A DNA stretch of 64,000 nt, taken from NCBI GenBank assembly GCA_947497985.1, contig CANMIX010000007.1, positions 1-64,000 of the forward strand, read 5' to 3'. The first letter of the stretch is position 1; the number at the start of each line of letters is the position of its first letter. Of the stretch, positions 16,534-25,034 are shown in pieces. This stretch comes from an uncultured Paracoccaceae bacterium. Its GTDB lineage: Bacteria; Pseudomonadota; Alphaproteobacteria; Rhodobacterales; Rhodobacteraceae. Below the pieces are notes generated by a model. That model had not been told where the DNA came from, did not search any database, and saw only the letters and a list, made by a program, of their open reading frames with translations. The translations under genes were made by a program, and so were the position numbers.

Positions 16534-17424
16534 ATGCCTATTACCACGTTTGATTTTGACTGGGTCGATGCCTTTACCGACCGCCCTTTTGGCGGCAATG
16601 GCTGTGCCGTGGTACATGGCGGGGCACATCTGCCAGAAGATGTTGCTTGTGCCTATGTGCGAGAAACCTCGCTGGTGGAATGTACTTTTACCGGTCCCTC
16701 TGAGGTCGCAGACTTCAATGTTCGTTACTTCCTAGCAAGTCGCGAAATCCCGTTTGCGGGCCATCCCACCATTGCCACCGTTGCGGCTCTGCGCAGCCGT
16801 GGATTGGCGACGGGCGAGCGTCTGACGCTGGAAACACAAGCCGGGATCGTGGCGATTGATCTCGACGGAGATGAGATCGAAATGACGCAGATCGCGCCAG
16901 TCTTTGGCGCTATGGTGGATCCAGATCTGGTCGCCGCCGCGGTTTCTCTACCGGTTGAAGCAATTGTTGGGCGACCTCAAAAGGTATCAACCGGGCTGCC
17001 GTTTTGTGTCACCGTGCTGAAAGATCGAGCAAGCCTAGAGGCCGCGCGCCTAAACCTCGACGCTTTGGAACGTTTAGGGCAATCCATCGGTGCTGATGGC
17101 ATAGATATGATGGAGCCTTTCCTTGTCACACTTGATGGGGCGACAACAGTCGGAGATACGTTTTCTCGGCTTCTGATGGCACCGCCTAGCCCATCAGAAG
17201 ACCCATTTACTGGATCGGCTACGGGTGCGATGGGGGCCTATTTGTGGCACCACGGTTTGATGGACAAAGACGTTTTTGTCGCCGAACAGGGCCACGGGAT
17301 GGGGCGTCCAGGACAGGCACGTGTCACTCGTGTTGGATCCAGGGATGACATGACTGGCGTCAAAGTCGCGGGGCGAGGGTTTGTCCTTATGTCCGGGCAG
17401 GTCCATCTGCCAGTGGAGGTCTGA
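16534..17424 (+). CDS. PhzF family isomerase/epimerase-like protein
   Basis: A 296-residue protein with the two-lobed diaminopimelate-epimerase-like fold of PhzF. Family motifs: FTDRPFGGNGCAVV (15-28), SLVECTF with the general acid/base E49, REIPFAGHPTIATV, and the C-terminal lobe EDPFTGSATGAMGAYLWHHG. PhzF in phenazine synthesis isomerises a cyclohexadiene; most bacterial homologues have no known substrate. No phenazine genes are nearby. It has its own upstream terminator, and the downstream gene is convergent, so it is probably monocistronic. Confidence 0.88.
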   Translation: MPITTFDFDWVDAFTDRPFGGNGCAVVHGGAHLPEDVACAYVRETSLVECTFTGPSEVADFNVRYFLASREIPFAGHPTIATVAALRSRGLATGERLTLETQAGIVAIDLDGDEIEMTQIAPVFGAMVDPDLVAAAVSLPVEAIVGRPQKVSTGLPFCVTVLKDRASLEAARLNLDALERLGQSIGADGIDMMEPFLVTLDGATTVGDTFSRLLMAPPSPSEDPFTGSATGAMGAYLWHHGLMDKDVFVAEQGHGMGRPGQARVTRVGSRDDMTGVKVAGRGFVLMSGQVHLPVEV

Positions 17425-17440
17425 AGGCATTTCTAGCGGT

Positions 17441-17470
17441 GATGGTTCCGAAATGTGCCGGAACCATCAG
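17441..17470. terminator. Stem-loop between convergent genes
   Basis: GATGGTTCCG and CGGAACCATC form a perfect 10-bp stem about 20 bp after the PhzF stop and before the DUF1097 stop. No T tract follows on the plus strand. Confidence 0.5.
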
Positions 17471-17487
17471 GTGGAAATAGCCGTGAC

Positions 17488-17985
17488 CTAGTCAGATTTG
17501 GCGGCAATCAAACCGCCGGCTTTCTCCGAGATGAAGCCAAAAGCATTGCCTATTATCAGTGAGATCAAAACTACACCTGCCGCTTGGCCCATCGCGTTGG
17601 GGTCACCGATTGCAACGCCTGTTAGCAACGCAAAGGCGGCCGTCGAAGCATATCCATAAACTCCGGCCGGAATTGTCGCCAGTAACGCGGTATGTGCCCC
17701 CATAACCAGCACAACCACCGATACTGCAACGAGTGCCGATGTCGTCAAAGTGGATCCGGAAATGGTCCCGATGACAAGCAAAGTAAGCGCCGCAACGATG
17801 ACACCCCAACTGTGGTTGATCGCAGATTTGGTAAGCCCTTGGACACCGCCGCCGCTGTGAAAGAAACTGCCCCAACCCACAAATAGAGCCCAGACCTGCA
17901 GGCCGAATGGCGTGCCCAGACAAAGGTAAGTTGCAACGCCAGCCAGCCCGCCGATCGTTAGGGCAAGTGCGGTGATCATGTTCAT
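17488..17985 (-). CDS. DUF1097 membrane protein
   Basis: About 165 residues with five hydrophobic segments; GWGSFFHSGGG near residue 37 and AINHSWGVI are typical of DUF1097 proteins (the E. coli YcdZ/YahC type). Inner-membrane location is expected. The ATG at 17985 is chosen for the AGGAGG eight bases upstream; the longer frame to 18012 merely reads through the ribosome binding site. Function unknown. Confidence 0.8.
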   Translation of the reverse strand: MNMITALALTIGGLAGVATYLCLGTPFGLQVWALFVGWGSFFHSGGGVQGLTKSAINHSWGVIVAALTLLVIGTISGSTLTTSALVAVSVVVLVMGAHTALLATIPAGVYGYASTAAFALLTGVAIGDPNAMGQAAGVVLISLIIGNAFGFISEKAGGLIAAKSD

Positions 17986-18216
17986 AACGTATTCCTCCTG
18001 ATTACTTGGCACGCGCGATCCCTGAAGGCACGCGCTACAGAAGCCTAATCAGAAAGGAGTGTTTCACCCTATTGGACGAAGGTTTATACGACTACTGGCG
18101 TGATGAAACGGTTGCAGCTTTCTGTGCCAAGAAGCAAAACCGCCTTAACCTTGCAATATGCTTTCGCGTTGCACTTCGGAATGTGAAAAGATGCCCAAAC
18201 TCTTTTTCCTGTTCGA

Positions 18217-18657
18217 TTACTGAGGTTTAGATCTGCGTTGCCTGCGGGTGGCAACGTCAAGAAGGCGCAGGAAATTCGGGCACTCCAACGCTTCGGGATA
18301 GGGGCAGTCAGCGGTGTGGCGTAACATATCGCGCAGGCCCGACAGATGTTTAATCTGCTGATCCAACTGGTCTGCGCGGGCATGCAATTCCTTGCGATTG
18401 CGCATCAACTGACCATCTGGCCCCATCATCGCGGTGATTTCTTCCAGTGAAAATCCAGCCGTCTTGGCCAAGGTGATCAGCGAAAGCTGTACCAAGGTTT
18501 GGGGGCCGAAAAGGCGGCGCAGTCCCTTGCGACCCGAGGATTGGATCAGCCCAAGCTCTTCGTAGTAGCGCAAAGTGGATGCAGTGAAGCCAGACCGACG
18601 GGCAACGTCGCCAATGTCCAGAAGAGCAAGCGATTTGGGACTGTCGTTGGATGTCAT
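18217..18657 (-). CDS. MerR-family transcriptional regulator
   Basis: A 146-residue MerR protein: helix-turn-helix at about 13-40 (IGDVARRSGFTASTLRYYEE), a wing with RKGLRRLF, and a long dimerisation helix (88-112). The C-terminal tail has only two cysteines (C118 and C126) and not the four-Cys cluster of SoxR, so it is not a canonical SoxR. It is divergent from an MFS transporter gene, and the shared intergenic region contains a textbook MerR-type promoter. Activation of the transporter in response to an oxidant, metal or organic ligand is the likely role. The ATG at 18657 is chosen because the family N-terminus begins just after it. Confidence 0.88.
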   Translation of the reverse strand: MTSNDSPKSLALLDIGDVARRSGFTASTLRYYEELGLIQSSGRKGLRRLFGPQTLVQLSLITLAKTAGFSLEEITAMMGPDGQLMRNRKELHARADQLDQQIKHLSGLRDMLRHTADCPYPEALECPNFLRLLDVATRRQRRSKPQ

Positions 18658-18665
18658 TTTACTGA

Positions 18666-18696
18666 TTGACCTCAAGTTAACTTGAAGTCGTAGCCT
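18666..18696 (+). promoter_or_regulatory. MerR-type promoter with 19-bp spacer and central palindrome
   Basis: TTGACC (18666-18671) and TAGCCT (18691-18696) are 19 bp apart, the over-long spacing characteristic of MerR-activated promoters. CAAGTTAACTTG (18673-18684) is a perfect palindrome in the spacer. The core CCTCAAGTTAACTTGA is nearly the same as the SoxR box of enterobacterial soxS. It points toward the MFS gene. Confidence 0.75.
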
Positions 18697-18729
18697 CAAG
18701 TGAATCGATCCAATTCGCAAGAGGAAAGT

Positions 18730-19956
18730 ATGATGCAAAACAGAACCACCACTCCGCAGCTTTGGCAGGAAGGAGCGGCCATATCATTGCTTCTTGCGGC
18801 CGCTTTAATGGTGATGGGGAACGCAACAATTAGCCCGGCGCTGCCATTGCTAGCTGCAGAATTCTCTGACGATCCATGGGCTGAGTGGTTAAGCCGCTTC
18901 CTTGTGCCCGCACCGTCAGCTGCGGTGGTGATCTGTGCGCCTTTTGCCGGGCGATTGGCGGATCGCGTTGGGCGGCGGCGATTGTTGTTATGGGGTGTCG
19001 CGCTGTTTGCCATAGCCGGGTGCGCGGGGCTGGTTTTGCCGGACCTACGCTGGATACTGGCCAGCCGTTTGGTTCTCGGCATTGGTATGGCGTTGATCAT
19101 GACCGCGCAGACAGCGCTGTTGGGGGATCTGTTTGATGGTGCGCGGCGCGCCAATATGCAGGGTCTTATGATCACGGCACGCAATCTTGGCGGGTTGGTC
19201 TGCATCACCTCAGCCGGGGTTTTGGCGACTTGGAACGCACGGCTGCCATTTGGCATTTACGCCCTGGCTTTTGTATTCTTGTGGGTTATGTGGCACGGGC
19301 TGGTTGAGGACACTGACTGCAAGGGAAAGGGCACGCAGGCCCAGTCGGAGGCGGTCAACGATCCCGGTGCAGCCACGGGATGGCGATGGGTAGTGGCCGG
19401 GATTGCACTGCTGCAGGGGCTTACGAACCTCGCGTTTTTCGTGATGCCAACGCAGCTGCCCTTTTTTCTGAACGACTTGGGCATTGATGCTCCTGTAGCG
19501 GCTGGGCTTACGCTAGGTGCGATGACATTGGCAGGAGCGGCGATCGCATTGCGGTTTGGCGCTCTTTCTCGATGGCTTGGCACGGCTCGGTGTTTTGCGC
19601 TCGGGTATGGCATCATGGCCTTCGGATATCTGGGCCTCTCCGTAGCAACCGGATTTGGTGTTGTCGTCCTGGGCGCGATTTGTGTTGGTATGGGATACTC
19701 GCTGGTCACGCCCAGTTTTGCCGGATTGATGCTAAAGGCTGCGCCGATGCATTGGCGGGGCAGGGCAAGTGGTGTTTTGACAACCGCGATTTTTGTCGGG
19801 CAGTTGCTCTCACCGTTGTTGAGCGTGCCGATCATCGGCGGATGGGGCTTTTCGGTTCTCTATTCCGTTTTGGCTGTCGGGGTCACTGCATTGGCCGCTG
19901 TCTGGGCCATGTATGGTTGGCGCGACGCAGCAAAAGCGGTCTTGTATCGGCAGTAG
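18730..19956 (+). CDS. Major facilitator superfamily transporter
   Basis: About 408 residues with twelve hydrophobic segments; the MFS motif A appears as GRLADRVGRRRLLL between TM2 and TM3. It looks like a 12-TM drug or metabolite exporter. The ATG at 18730 (followed directly by a second ATG) has GAGGAAAG upstream. It is divergent from the MerR regulator and directly downstream of the 19-bp-spacer promoter, so it is probably the regulated efflux gene. Substrate unknown. Confidence 0.88.
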   Translation: MMQNRTTTPQLWQEGAAISLLLAAALMVMGNATISPALPLLAAEFSDDPWAEWLSRFLVPAPSAAVVICAPFAGRLADRVGRRRLLLWGVALFAIAGCAGLVLPDLRWILASRLVLGIGMALIMTAQTALLGDLFDGARRANMQGLMITARNLGGLVCITSAGVLATWNARLPFGIYALAFVFLWVMWHGLVEDTDCKGKGTQAQSEAVNDPGAATGWRWVVAGIALLQGLTNLAFFVMPTQLPFFLNDLGIDAPVAAGLTLGAMTLAGAAIALRFGALSRWLGTARCFALGYGIMAFGYLGLSVATGFGVVVLGAICVGMGYSLVTPSFAGLMLKAAPMHWRGRASGVLTTAIFVGQLLSPLLSVPIIGGWGFSVLYSVLAVGVTALAAVWAMYGWRDAAKAVLYRQ

Positions 19957-19969
19957 CACGGGCTGAGTA

Positions 19970-20878
19970 TTACTGTGTGGTCCAAATCGGGGATTTTCCA
20001 ATCCTTTCAAGTAGGAAATCCATAAACACCCGAACTTTCGCAGATAGGACATTGGCCTTGGGGTAGACCAACCACAAGGCCGTGTCTTGGGACGCGTGAT
20101 AATCTGGTAGAACGTGAACCAGGCGACCCTCTATCAGATCCTGGTGGACACTCCAGCGAGAGTTCACCGAAATACCTGCACCGGCCACTGTGGCGATCTT
20201 CTGGCTGAGGCCATCGTCAAAGACAAGGTTGCAGGACGCAGTGCGTGGTTCGAACGTTCCAGTACGACCGTCTTTTCCAAAAAGCGGGCTGCGGGTCAGG
20301 GATTTGAAAGCAATGAGCGTGTGGTCAGCTAAGTCATCTGGCGTGGAGGGCGTTCCATGACGGTGCAGATAGTCCGGTGACGCGCATAGGATCCGTTCGT
20401 CATCCGCCAGCTTGCGCCCTTTGAGGCTCGTGTCTTCCAGCGGCATATTACGCAATGCTAGATCAAAGCTACCCTCGATCAAATCGTACGCCGTATCTGA
20501 AAGCCGTAGATCCAAGGTGACATTGGGATGCGCTTGCAGGAATTCGTGTAGGATAGGTGCGATGTATAGCTGTGCAAATGTGCTGGGCGCGGTGAAACGC
20601 AGCGTGCCGGTTGCTTGTGGTTGCCCCAATCCCAAAGCTGCGCGACCTGCGTCTTCCTGCGCGAGTATTTCGCGCGCAAAGGGGAGAAACTCCGCCCCTT
20701 CTTGCGACAGAGAAACCTTACGCGTGGACCGGTGCAGCAGGTCCGCGCCAAGCGTGTGCTCCAGCTTGGCAAGCCGCGCGCTGGCCACCGCTGGAGCCAT
20801 GCCCAATTGCCGACCGGCAGCACTGATGTTTAATTTGTCTGCCGCTAAAACAAACAAGCGAAGGCTGTTGGTGTCCAT
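19970..20878 (-). CDS. LysR-family transcriptional regulator
   Basis: A 302-residue LysR protein of the DsdA/CrgA-like subgroup. The HTH is near residues 15-50 (ISAAGRQLGMAPAVASARLA), followed by LGADLLHRSTRKVSLSQEG and a C-terminal effector domain. It is divergent from a short-chain dehydrogenase gene (132 bp apart) which, with the following medium-chain reductase gene, is the likely target. Confidence 0.9.
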   Translation of the reverse strand: MDTNSLRLFVLAADKLNISAAGRQLGMAPAVASARLAKLEHTLGADLLHRSTRKVSLSQEGAEFLPFAREILAQEDAGRAALGLGQPQATGTLRFTAPSTFAQLYIAPILHEFLQAHPNVTLDLRLSDTAYDLIEGSFDLALRNMPLEDTSLKGRKLADDERILCASPDYLHRHGTPSTPDDLADHTLIAFKSLTRSPLFGKDGRTGTFEPRTASCNLVFDDGLSQKIATVAGAGISVNSRWSVHQDLIEGRLVHVLPDYHASQDTALWLVYPKANVLSAKVRVFMDFLLERIGKSPIWTTQ

Positions 20879-21010
20879 TGATTATATCCAATACCCGAAT
20901 TATCGATTGTTAAATCGTGTATTTTAATTCGAAATTCAATGAATAGATTGACTGCAGGCGAACAGATGACCGTTTGCAGCGGCCAGAGGCCGGTCATTTA
21001 GGAGAGCGTT

Positions 21011-21799
21011 ATGACCAAGACGATTTTGATAACTGGATCGACCGACGGAATCGGCCTCCTGACGGCCAAAACGCTTGCAGCGCAAGGCCATCACATCCTG
21101 CTGCACGGGCGCAACCCCGACAAGCTGGCGACAGCAGTGGCTGACGTCGGTGGCGACAGCGAGCCTTTTTTGGCGGACATGTCACGAATGGCTGAGGTGG
21201 TCGCGTTGGCTGAGGCGGTTTTGGCCCGCAAATCTGTGTTGGAGGTAGTCATCAATAATGCAGGCATTTACGAGACATCGGAACCCCGCACGGCCTATGG
21301 CCAGGACGTTCGGTTCTTGGTCAATACATTTGCGCCATTTGTGCTGACACAGCGGTTGTTGCCGATCCTGCCGAAGAATGGACGCGTGGTGAATGTCGCG
21401 TCAGCCGCGCAGGCAGCGGTGGATCTGGATGCATTAGCCGGGAAGGTGGAGCTCGCGAGCTTTCCAGCCTATGCCCAAAGTAAACTGGCGCTGATGATCT
21501 GGACGCAAGAGCTGGCCAAGGCCAACCCCAAAGGGCCGGTGGTCGTTTCGGTCAATCCCGGATCGTTGCTGGCGTCAAAAATGGTCAAGGAAGGCTTCGG
21601 AATAGCAGGCAATGATCTGCGCATTGGTGCGGACATCCTGACACGTGCGGCCGTGGATCCAAGCTTTGCTAACGCATCGGGACAGTATTTCGACAATGAC
21701 GCAGGCCAGTTTGCGCCGCCACATGTTGCAGCCCAAACCCCCGACCATGTGGCCGAGGTCATGGATGTGATGAAGCAGACTATCGCGACGTTGATGTAG
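21011..21799 (+). CDS. Short-chain dehydrogenase/reductase
   Basis: A 262-residue classical SDR. The cofactor motif is TGSTDGIG (8-15), with NNAG at 82-85 and the catalytic set S131, Y154 and K158 (YAQSK). It is a NAD(P)-dependent oxidoreductase of unknown substrate. AGGAGAGCGTT precedes the ATG. The next gene, a medium-chain reductase, follows 105 bp later on the same strand; the LysR gene is divergent. Confidence 0.9.
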   Translation: MTKTILITGSTDGIGLLTAKTLAAQGHHILLHGRNPDKLATAVADVGGDSEPFLADMSRMAEVVALAEAVLARKSVLEVVINNAGIYETSEPRTAYGQDVRFLVNTFAPFVLTQRLLPILPKNGRVVNVASAAQAAVDLDALAGKVELASFPAYAQSKLALMIWTQELAKANPKGPVVVSVNPGSLLASKMVKEGFGIAGNDLRIGADILTRAAVDPSFANASGQYFDNDAGQFAPPHVAAQTPDHVAEVMDVMKQTIATLM

Positions 21800-21904
21800 T
21801 TCGCGCGACCAACCCCAATCAGAAAAACAACCCCCTCCAGCCAACGGCTGCACCTGGACCAACTTGGTCCGGGCCGTGAGGGATTTTGTCAAAGGAGATA
21901 CGAT

Positions 21905-22891
21905 ATGAAAGCAATGGCACTTACACAATATGGCCCTGATGTAGCGTTTCAGCCGATTGAGATTGATCGCCCCGTTGTCACGCCAGGCCATGTGGTTTTG
22001 CGCGTTGCCGCGACCAGTGTGAATACGGTTGATACGATGATCAAAACTATGGGCAAGGATCTGCCTCTGTCGCCCGATTTACCTGCGGTTCTGGGTATGG
22101 ATTTTGCCGGAACCATTGAAGAGGTCGGTCCTGGCGTGACCGGTTTTTCGATCGGAGACGAGGTTTATGGCTGCGCCGGTGGGCTTGCTGATTTACAGGG
22201 CGCGCTGGCGGAATACATGCTGGCGGATGCGCAGTTGATTGCTTTGAAGCCAAAGTCCCTGACGATGCGCGAAGCCGCGGCTCTGCCGTTGGTGGGGATC
22301 ACCGCCTTTGAAGGGTTGCAACGTGCGGGAACTACCGCTGGGCAAAAAGTTCTGGTCCAAGGCGGGGCAGGGGGTGTTGGTCACGTGGCGGTGCAGCTTG
22401 CCAAAGACCTCGGCGCGGATGTTTATACAACCGCGTCGGGTGAAAAGCAGCACGCGATTTTAGCCGGTTACGGTGCGACGCCGATCGATTACCGTGCAGA
22501 ACAGGTTGCGGATTACGTGGCCAAATACACGGGTGGCGCAGGTTTTGATGTGGTGTTCGATTCCGTTGGTGGGGCCAATATGGCCAAGTCGTTCGAAGCC
22601 GCTGCGCTGAACGGGCAGGTCGCATCAACCGTTGCAATGGTAGAGCTGGACCTGACGGTGGCACATATGAAAGGCCTGTCGCTGCACGTGGTCTTTATGT
22701 TGATCCCAATGTTGCACGATGTCGGTCGCGCCACACATGGAACCATCTTGGCAAAGCTGGCCGAAATCGCAGATCGTGGCGCGTTGAAGCCCTTGCTTGA
22801 TAATCAAGAGTTCACCCTCAAGGATGTCGGGGCCGCTTATGAGCGCCTGATGAGGGGCGGCGCGATAGGCAAGGTCGTGGTCAGCGTCTGA
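21905..22891 (+). CDS. Zinc-independent medium-chain reductase (quinone oxidoreductase type)
   Basis: A 328-residue MDR protein with an N-terminal GroES-like domain (PAVLGMDFAGTIEEVGPGV) and a Rossmann domain (VLVQGGAGGVGHVAVQLAK). Structural and catalytic zinc cysteines of alcohol dehydrogenases are absent, so it is likely an NADPH quinone or enone reductase. AAAGGAGATACGAT precedes the ATG. Probably cotranscribed with the SDR gene and possibly controlled by the divergent LysR protein. Confidence 0.88.
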   Translation: MKAMALTQYGPDVAFQPIEIDRPVVTPGHVVLRVAATSVNTVDTMIKTMGKDLPLSPDLPAVLGMDFAGTIEEVGPGVTGFSIGDEVYGCAGGLADLQGALAEYMLADAQLIALKPKSLTMREAAALPLVGITAFEGLQRAGTTAGQKVLVQGGAGGVGHVAVQLAKDLGADVYTTASGEKQHAILAGYGATPIDYRAEQVADYVAKYTGGAGFDVVFDSVGGANMAKSFEAAALNGQVASTVAMVELDLTVAHMKGLSLHVVFMLIPMLHDVGRATHGTILAKLAEIADRGALKPLLDNQEFTLKDVGAAYERLMRGGAIGKVVVSV

Positions 22892-22997
22892 TGACCCACA
22901 TTTAATTAAGAACATGTCAAAATGGCGGTCTAAAGGGTCGCCATTTGCGGTTTTGCTGATCCTTTCAACGCGCAAAAACTTGGCACGCCCAAAGGAA

Positions 22998-23030
22998 AAC
23001 GCCCCACCTAATAGGTGGGGCGTTCAATTT
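22998..23030. terminator. Bidirectional terminator
   Basis: AACGCCCCACCT and AGGTGGGGCGTT form a perfect 12-bp stem with a 3-base loop, followed on the plus strand by CAATTTTT and on the minus strand by TTCCTTT. It can serve both the rightward reductase gene and the leftward sat-cysC gene. Confidence 0.85.
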
Positions 23031-23052
23031 TTCGAATAGTAAAGCGAATAGC

Positions 23053-24768
23053 TTAGCCTTTGATCAGGCCCATGCTCTCCAGCTTCAAGATCACCTGATG
23101 TGCGCAGTTGTCGACGTCTGTGCCTTCGGTCTCAACACGCAGTTCGGGGCTTTCTGGGACGTCATAAGGGTCCGAGATACCGGTGAACTCTTTGATCTTG
23201 CCTTCACGCGCCAGTTTGTACAGGCCCTTGCGGTCGCGGCGTTCGCATTCCTCGATCGAGGTTGCAACGTGCACTTCCACAAACGCACCATATTGTTCAA
23301 TGCCCTGACGGACCTGACGGCGGGTGGTTGCATATGGCGCAATCGGCGCACAGATCGCGATACCACCGTTTTTGGTGATCTCGGATGCCACGTAACCGAT
23401 ACGCTGGATGTTCAGATCGCGGTGCTCTTTGGAGAAGCCCAGTTCGGACGACAGGTTCTTACGAACGATGTCACCGTCAAGCAGGGTTACCGGACGGCCA
23501 CCCATCTCCATCAGCTTGACCATCAGAGCGTTTGCAATGGTGGATTTGCCGGAACCGGAGAAGCCGGTGAAGAAGACGGTGAAGCCTTGATCTGCACGCG
23601 GTGGTTTGGTGCGGCGCAGCTCTTTTACAACTTCAGGGAAGGAGAACCACTCAGGGATTTCCAGACCTTCAGCCAGACGGCGACGCAGTTCTGTGCCCGA
23701 GATGTTCAGGATGGTGATGTCATCCTTGTCTTCGATCTCGTCGATGGCCTCATATTGCGCGCGTTCCGCAACCCACACCATGTGTTTGAACGGCACCATT
23801 TCGATGCCCATTTCTTCCTGGTGCTCTTTGAAGAGATCTTGCGCGTCGTAAGGACCGTAGAAATCTTCGCCTTGGCTGTTTTTGCCGGGGCCTGCGTGGT
23901 CGCGACCAACGATGAAGTGGGTCAGACCGTGGTTTTTACGGATCAGACCGTGCCAGACAGCTTCACGTGGGCCAGCCATACGCATTGCCAAAGGCAGCAG
24001 CGACATGGATGTGGTGGCTGCAGGGTATTTGTCCAGAACCGCCTCGTAGCAGCGAACACGGGTGAAGTGGTCGACATCACCCGGTTTGGTCATGCCAACA
24101 ACAGGGTGGATCAACAGGTTTGCTTCGGCTTCGCGTGCAGCACGGAAGGTCAGTTCCTGGTGCGCACGGTGCAGCGGGTTACGTGTTTGGAACGCAACAA
24201 TTTTCCGCCAGCCCAGCTTGCGGAAGTAGGCGCGCAGCTCGTTTGGCGTGTCACGACGGGCACGGAAGTCATAGTGAACAGGCTGCTGAATGCCGACGAT
24301 CGGGCCACCCAGGTAAATCTTGCCAGCCTGATTGTGCAGATAGTCCACCGCCGGATGGGCAATGTCATCTGCGCCAAAGACTTTTTCAGCTTCGACCGAT
24401 TTGTTCGGCTCCCAGCTGTCTGTGACAGTCATGGTCGCAAGGATCACGCCTTCTTGGTCACGCAGGGCAATATCTTCGCCAATTTCCAGCGATTGCGCAA
24501 AATCTTCAGAGACGTCCAATGTGATTGGCATAGGCCACAAGGAGCCGTCTGCCAGACGCATGTTCTCAACAACACCATTATAGTCAGCTTCGCCAAGGAA
24601 GCCTTTGAGGGGGTTGAACCCACCATTCATCAAAAGTTCAAGGTCACAAATCTGGCGCGGGCTAAGGTCATGGCTTTTGAGGCTTGCGGCCTCAACCTTT
24701 AGCTTTTGCGCGGACTCATACGATACATACAGCTCCGGAATGGGAGCCAAGTTACTCAATGTGGACAT
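23053..24768 (-). CDS. sat/cysC: Bifunctional sulfate adenylyltransferase / adenylylsulfate kinase
   Basis: A 571-residue fusion. The N-terminal ATP sulfurylase part (PUA-like then catalytic domain, about 1-385) contains FQTRNPLHRAHQEL with the HxxH active site and VGRDHAGPG. The C-terminal APS kinase part (about 395-571) contains the P-loop FTGFSGSGKSTIANAL, LLDGDIVRKNL and the phosphoserine-region segment RIGYVASEITKNGG. It turns sulfate into PAPS through APS in the cytoplasm for sulfate assimilation. The single-chain form replaces CysDN. The ATG at 24768 is preferred because the family begins at MSTLSNLAPIPEL; the 44 upstream in-frame codons are not family-like. A good terminator follows. 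Confidence 0.93.
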   Translation of the reverse strand: MSTLSNLAPIPELYVSYESAQKLKVEAASLKSHDLSPRQICDLELLMNGGFNPLKGFLGEADYNGVVENMRLADGSLWPMPITLDVSEDFAQSLEIGEDIALRDQEGVILATMTVTDSWEPNKSVEAEKVFGADDIAHPAVDYLHNQAGKIYLGGPIVGIQQPVHYDFRARRDTPNELRAYFRKLGWRKIVAFQTRNPLHRAHQELTFRAAREAEANLLIHPVVGMTKPGDVDHFTRVRCYEAVLDKYPAATTSMSLLPLAMRMAGPREAVWHGLIRKNHGLTHFIVGRDHAGPGKNSQGEDFYGPYDAQDLFKEHQEEMGIEMVPFKHMVWVAERAQYEAIDEIEDKDDITILNISGTELRRRLAEGLEIPEWFSFPEVVKELRRTKPPRADQGFTVFFTGFSGSGKSTIANALMVKLMEMGGRPVTLLDGDIVRKNLSSELGFSKEHRDLNIQRIGYVASEITKNGGIAICAPIAPYATTRRQVRQGIEQYGAFVEVHVATSIEECERRDRKGLYKLAREGKIKEFTGISDPYDVPESPELRVETEGTDVDNCAHQVILKLESMGLIKG

Positions 24769-25034
24769 GCGAATTCTCTCATCGTTCTCGCAGAATTGGT
24801 AAAGGGAGGAGCCTTTTCCAATTGGGGGCATACAGGTAACAGGACGTTGATGTCCACCACACCAATGTAAAAAGGACAAGATGTGCTTCTGCTTGCTCAT
24901 CTAGACCCGTGTTCGGCCTTTTTGATGAGCTTTAGGACGAGATTATGGGTTTTTTACGAAATTCGGATGGAATGTGTTTGTAAAACGCAGATTACCGCCT
25001 GTTTTCTGGTCAGTCTCGTAACGATTGTGTGAAA

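Noticed and set aside
23098-24702. 534-codon open frame antisense to sat-cysC
   Set aside because: It exactly mirrors the strongly conserved Sat-CysC gene and its product has no family motifs; such long antisense frames arise from GC-biased codon use.
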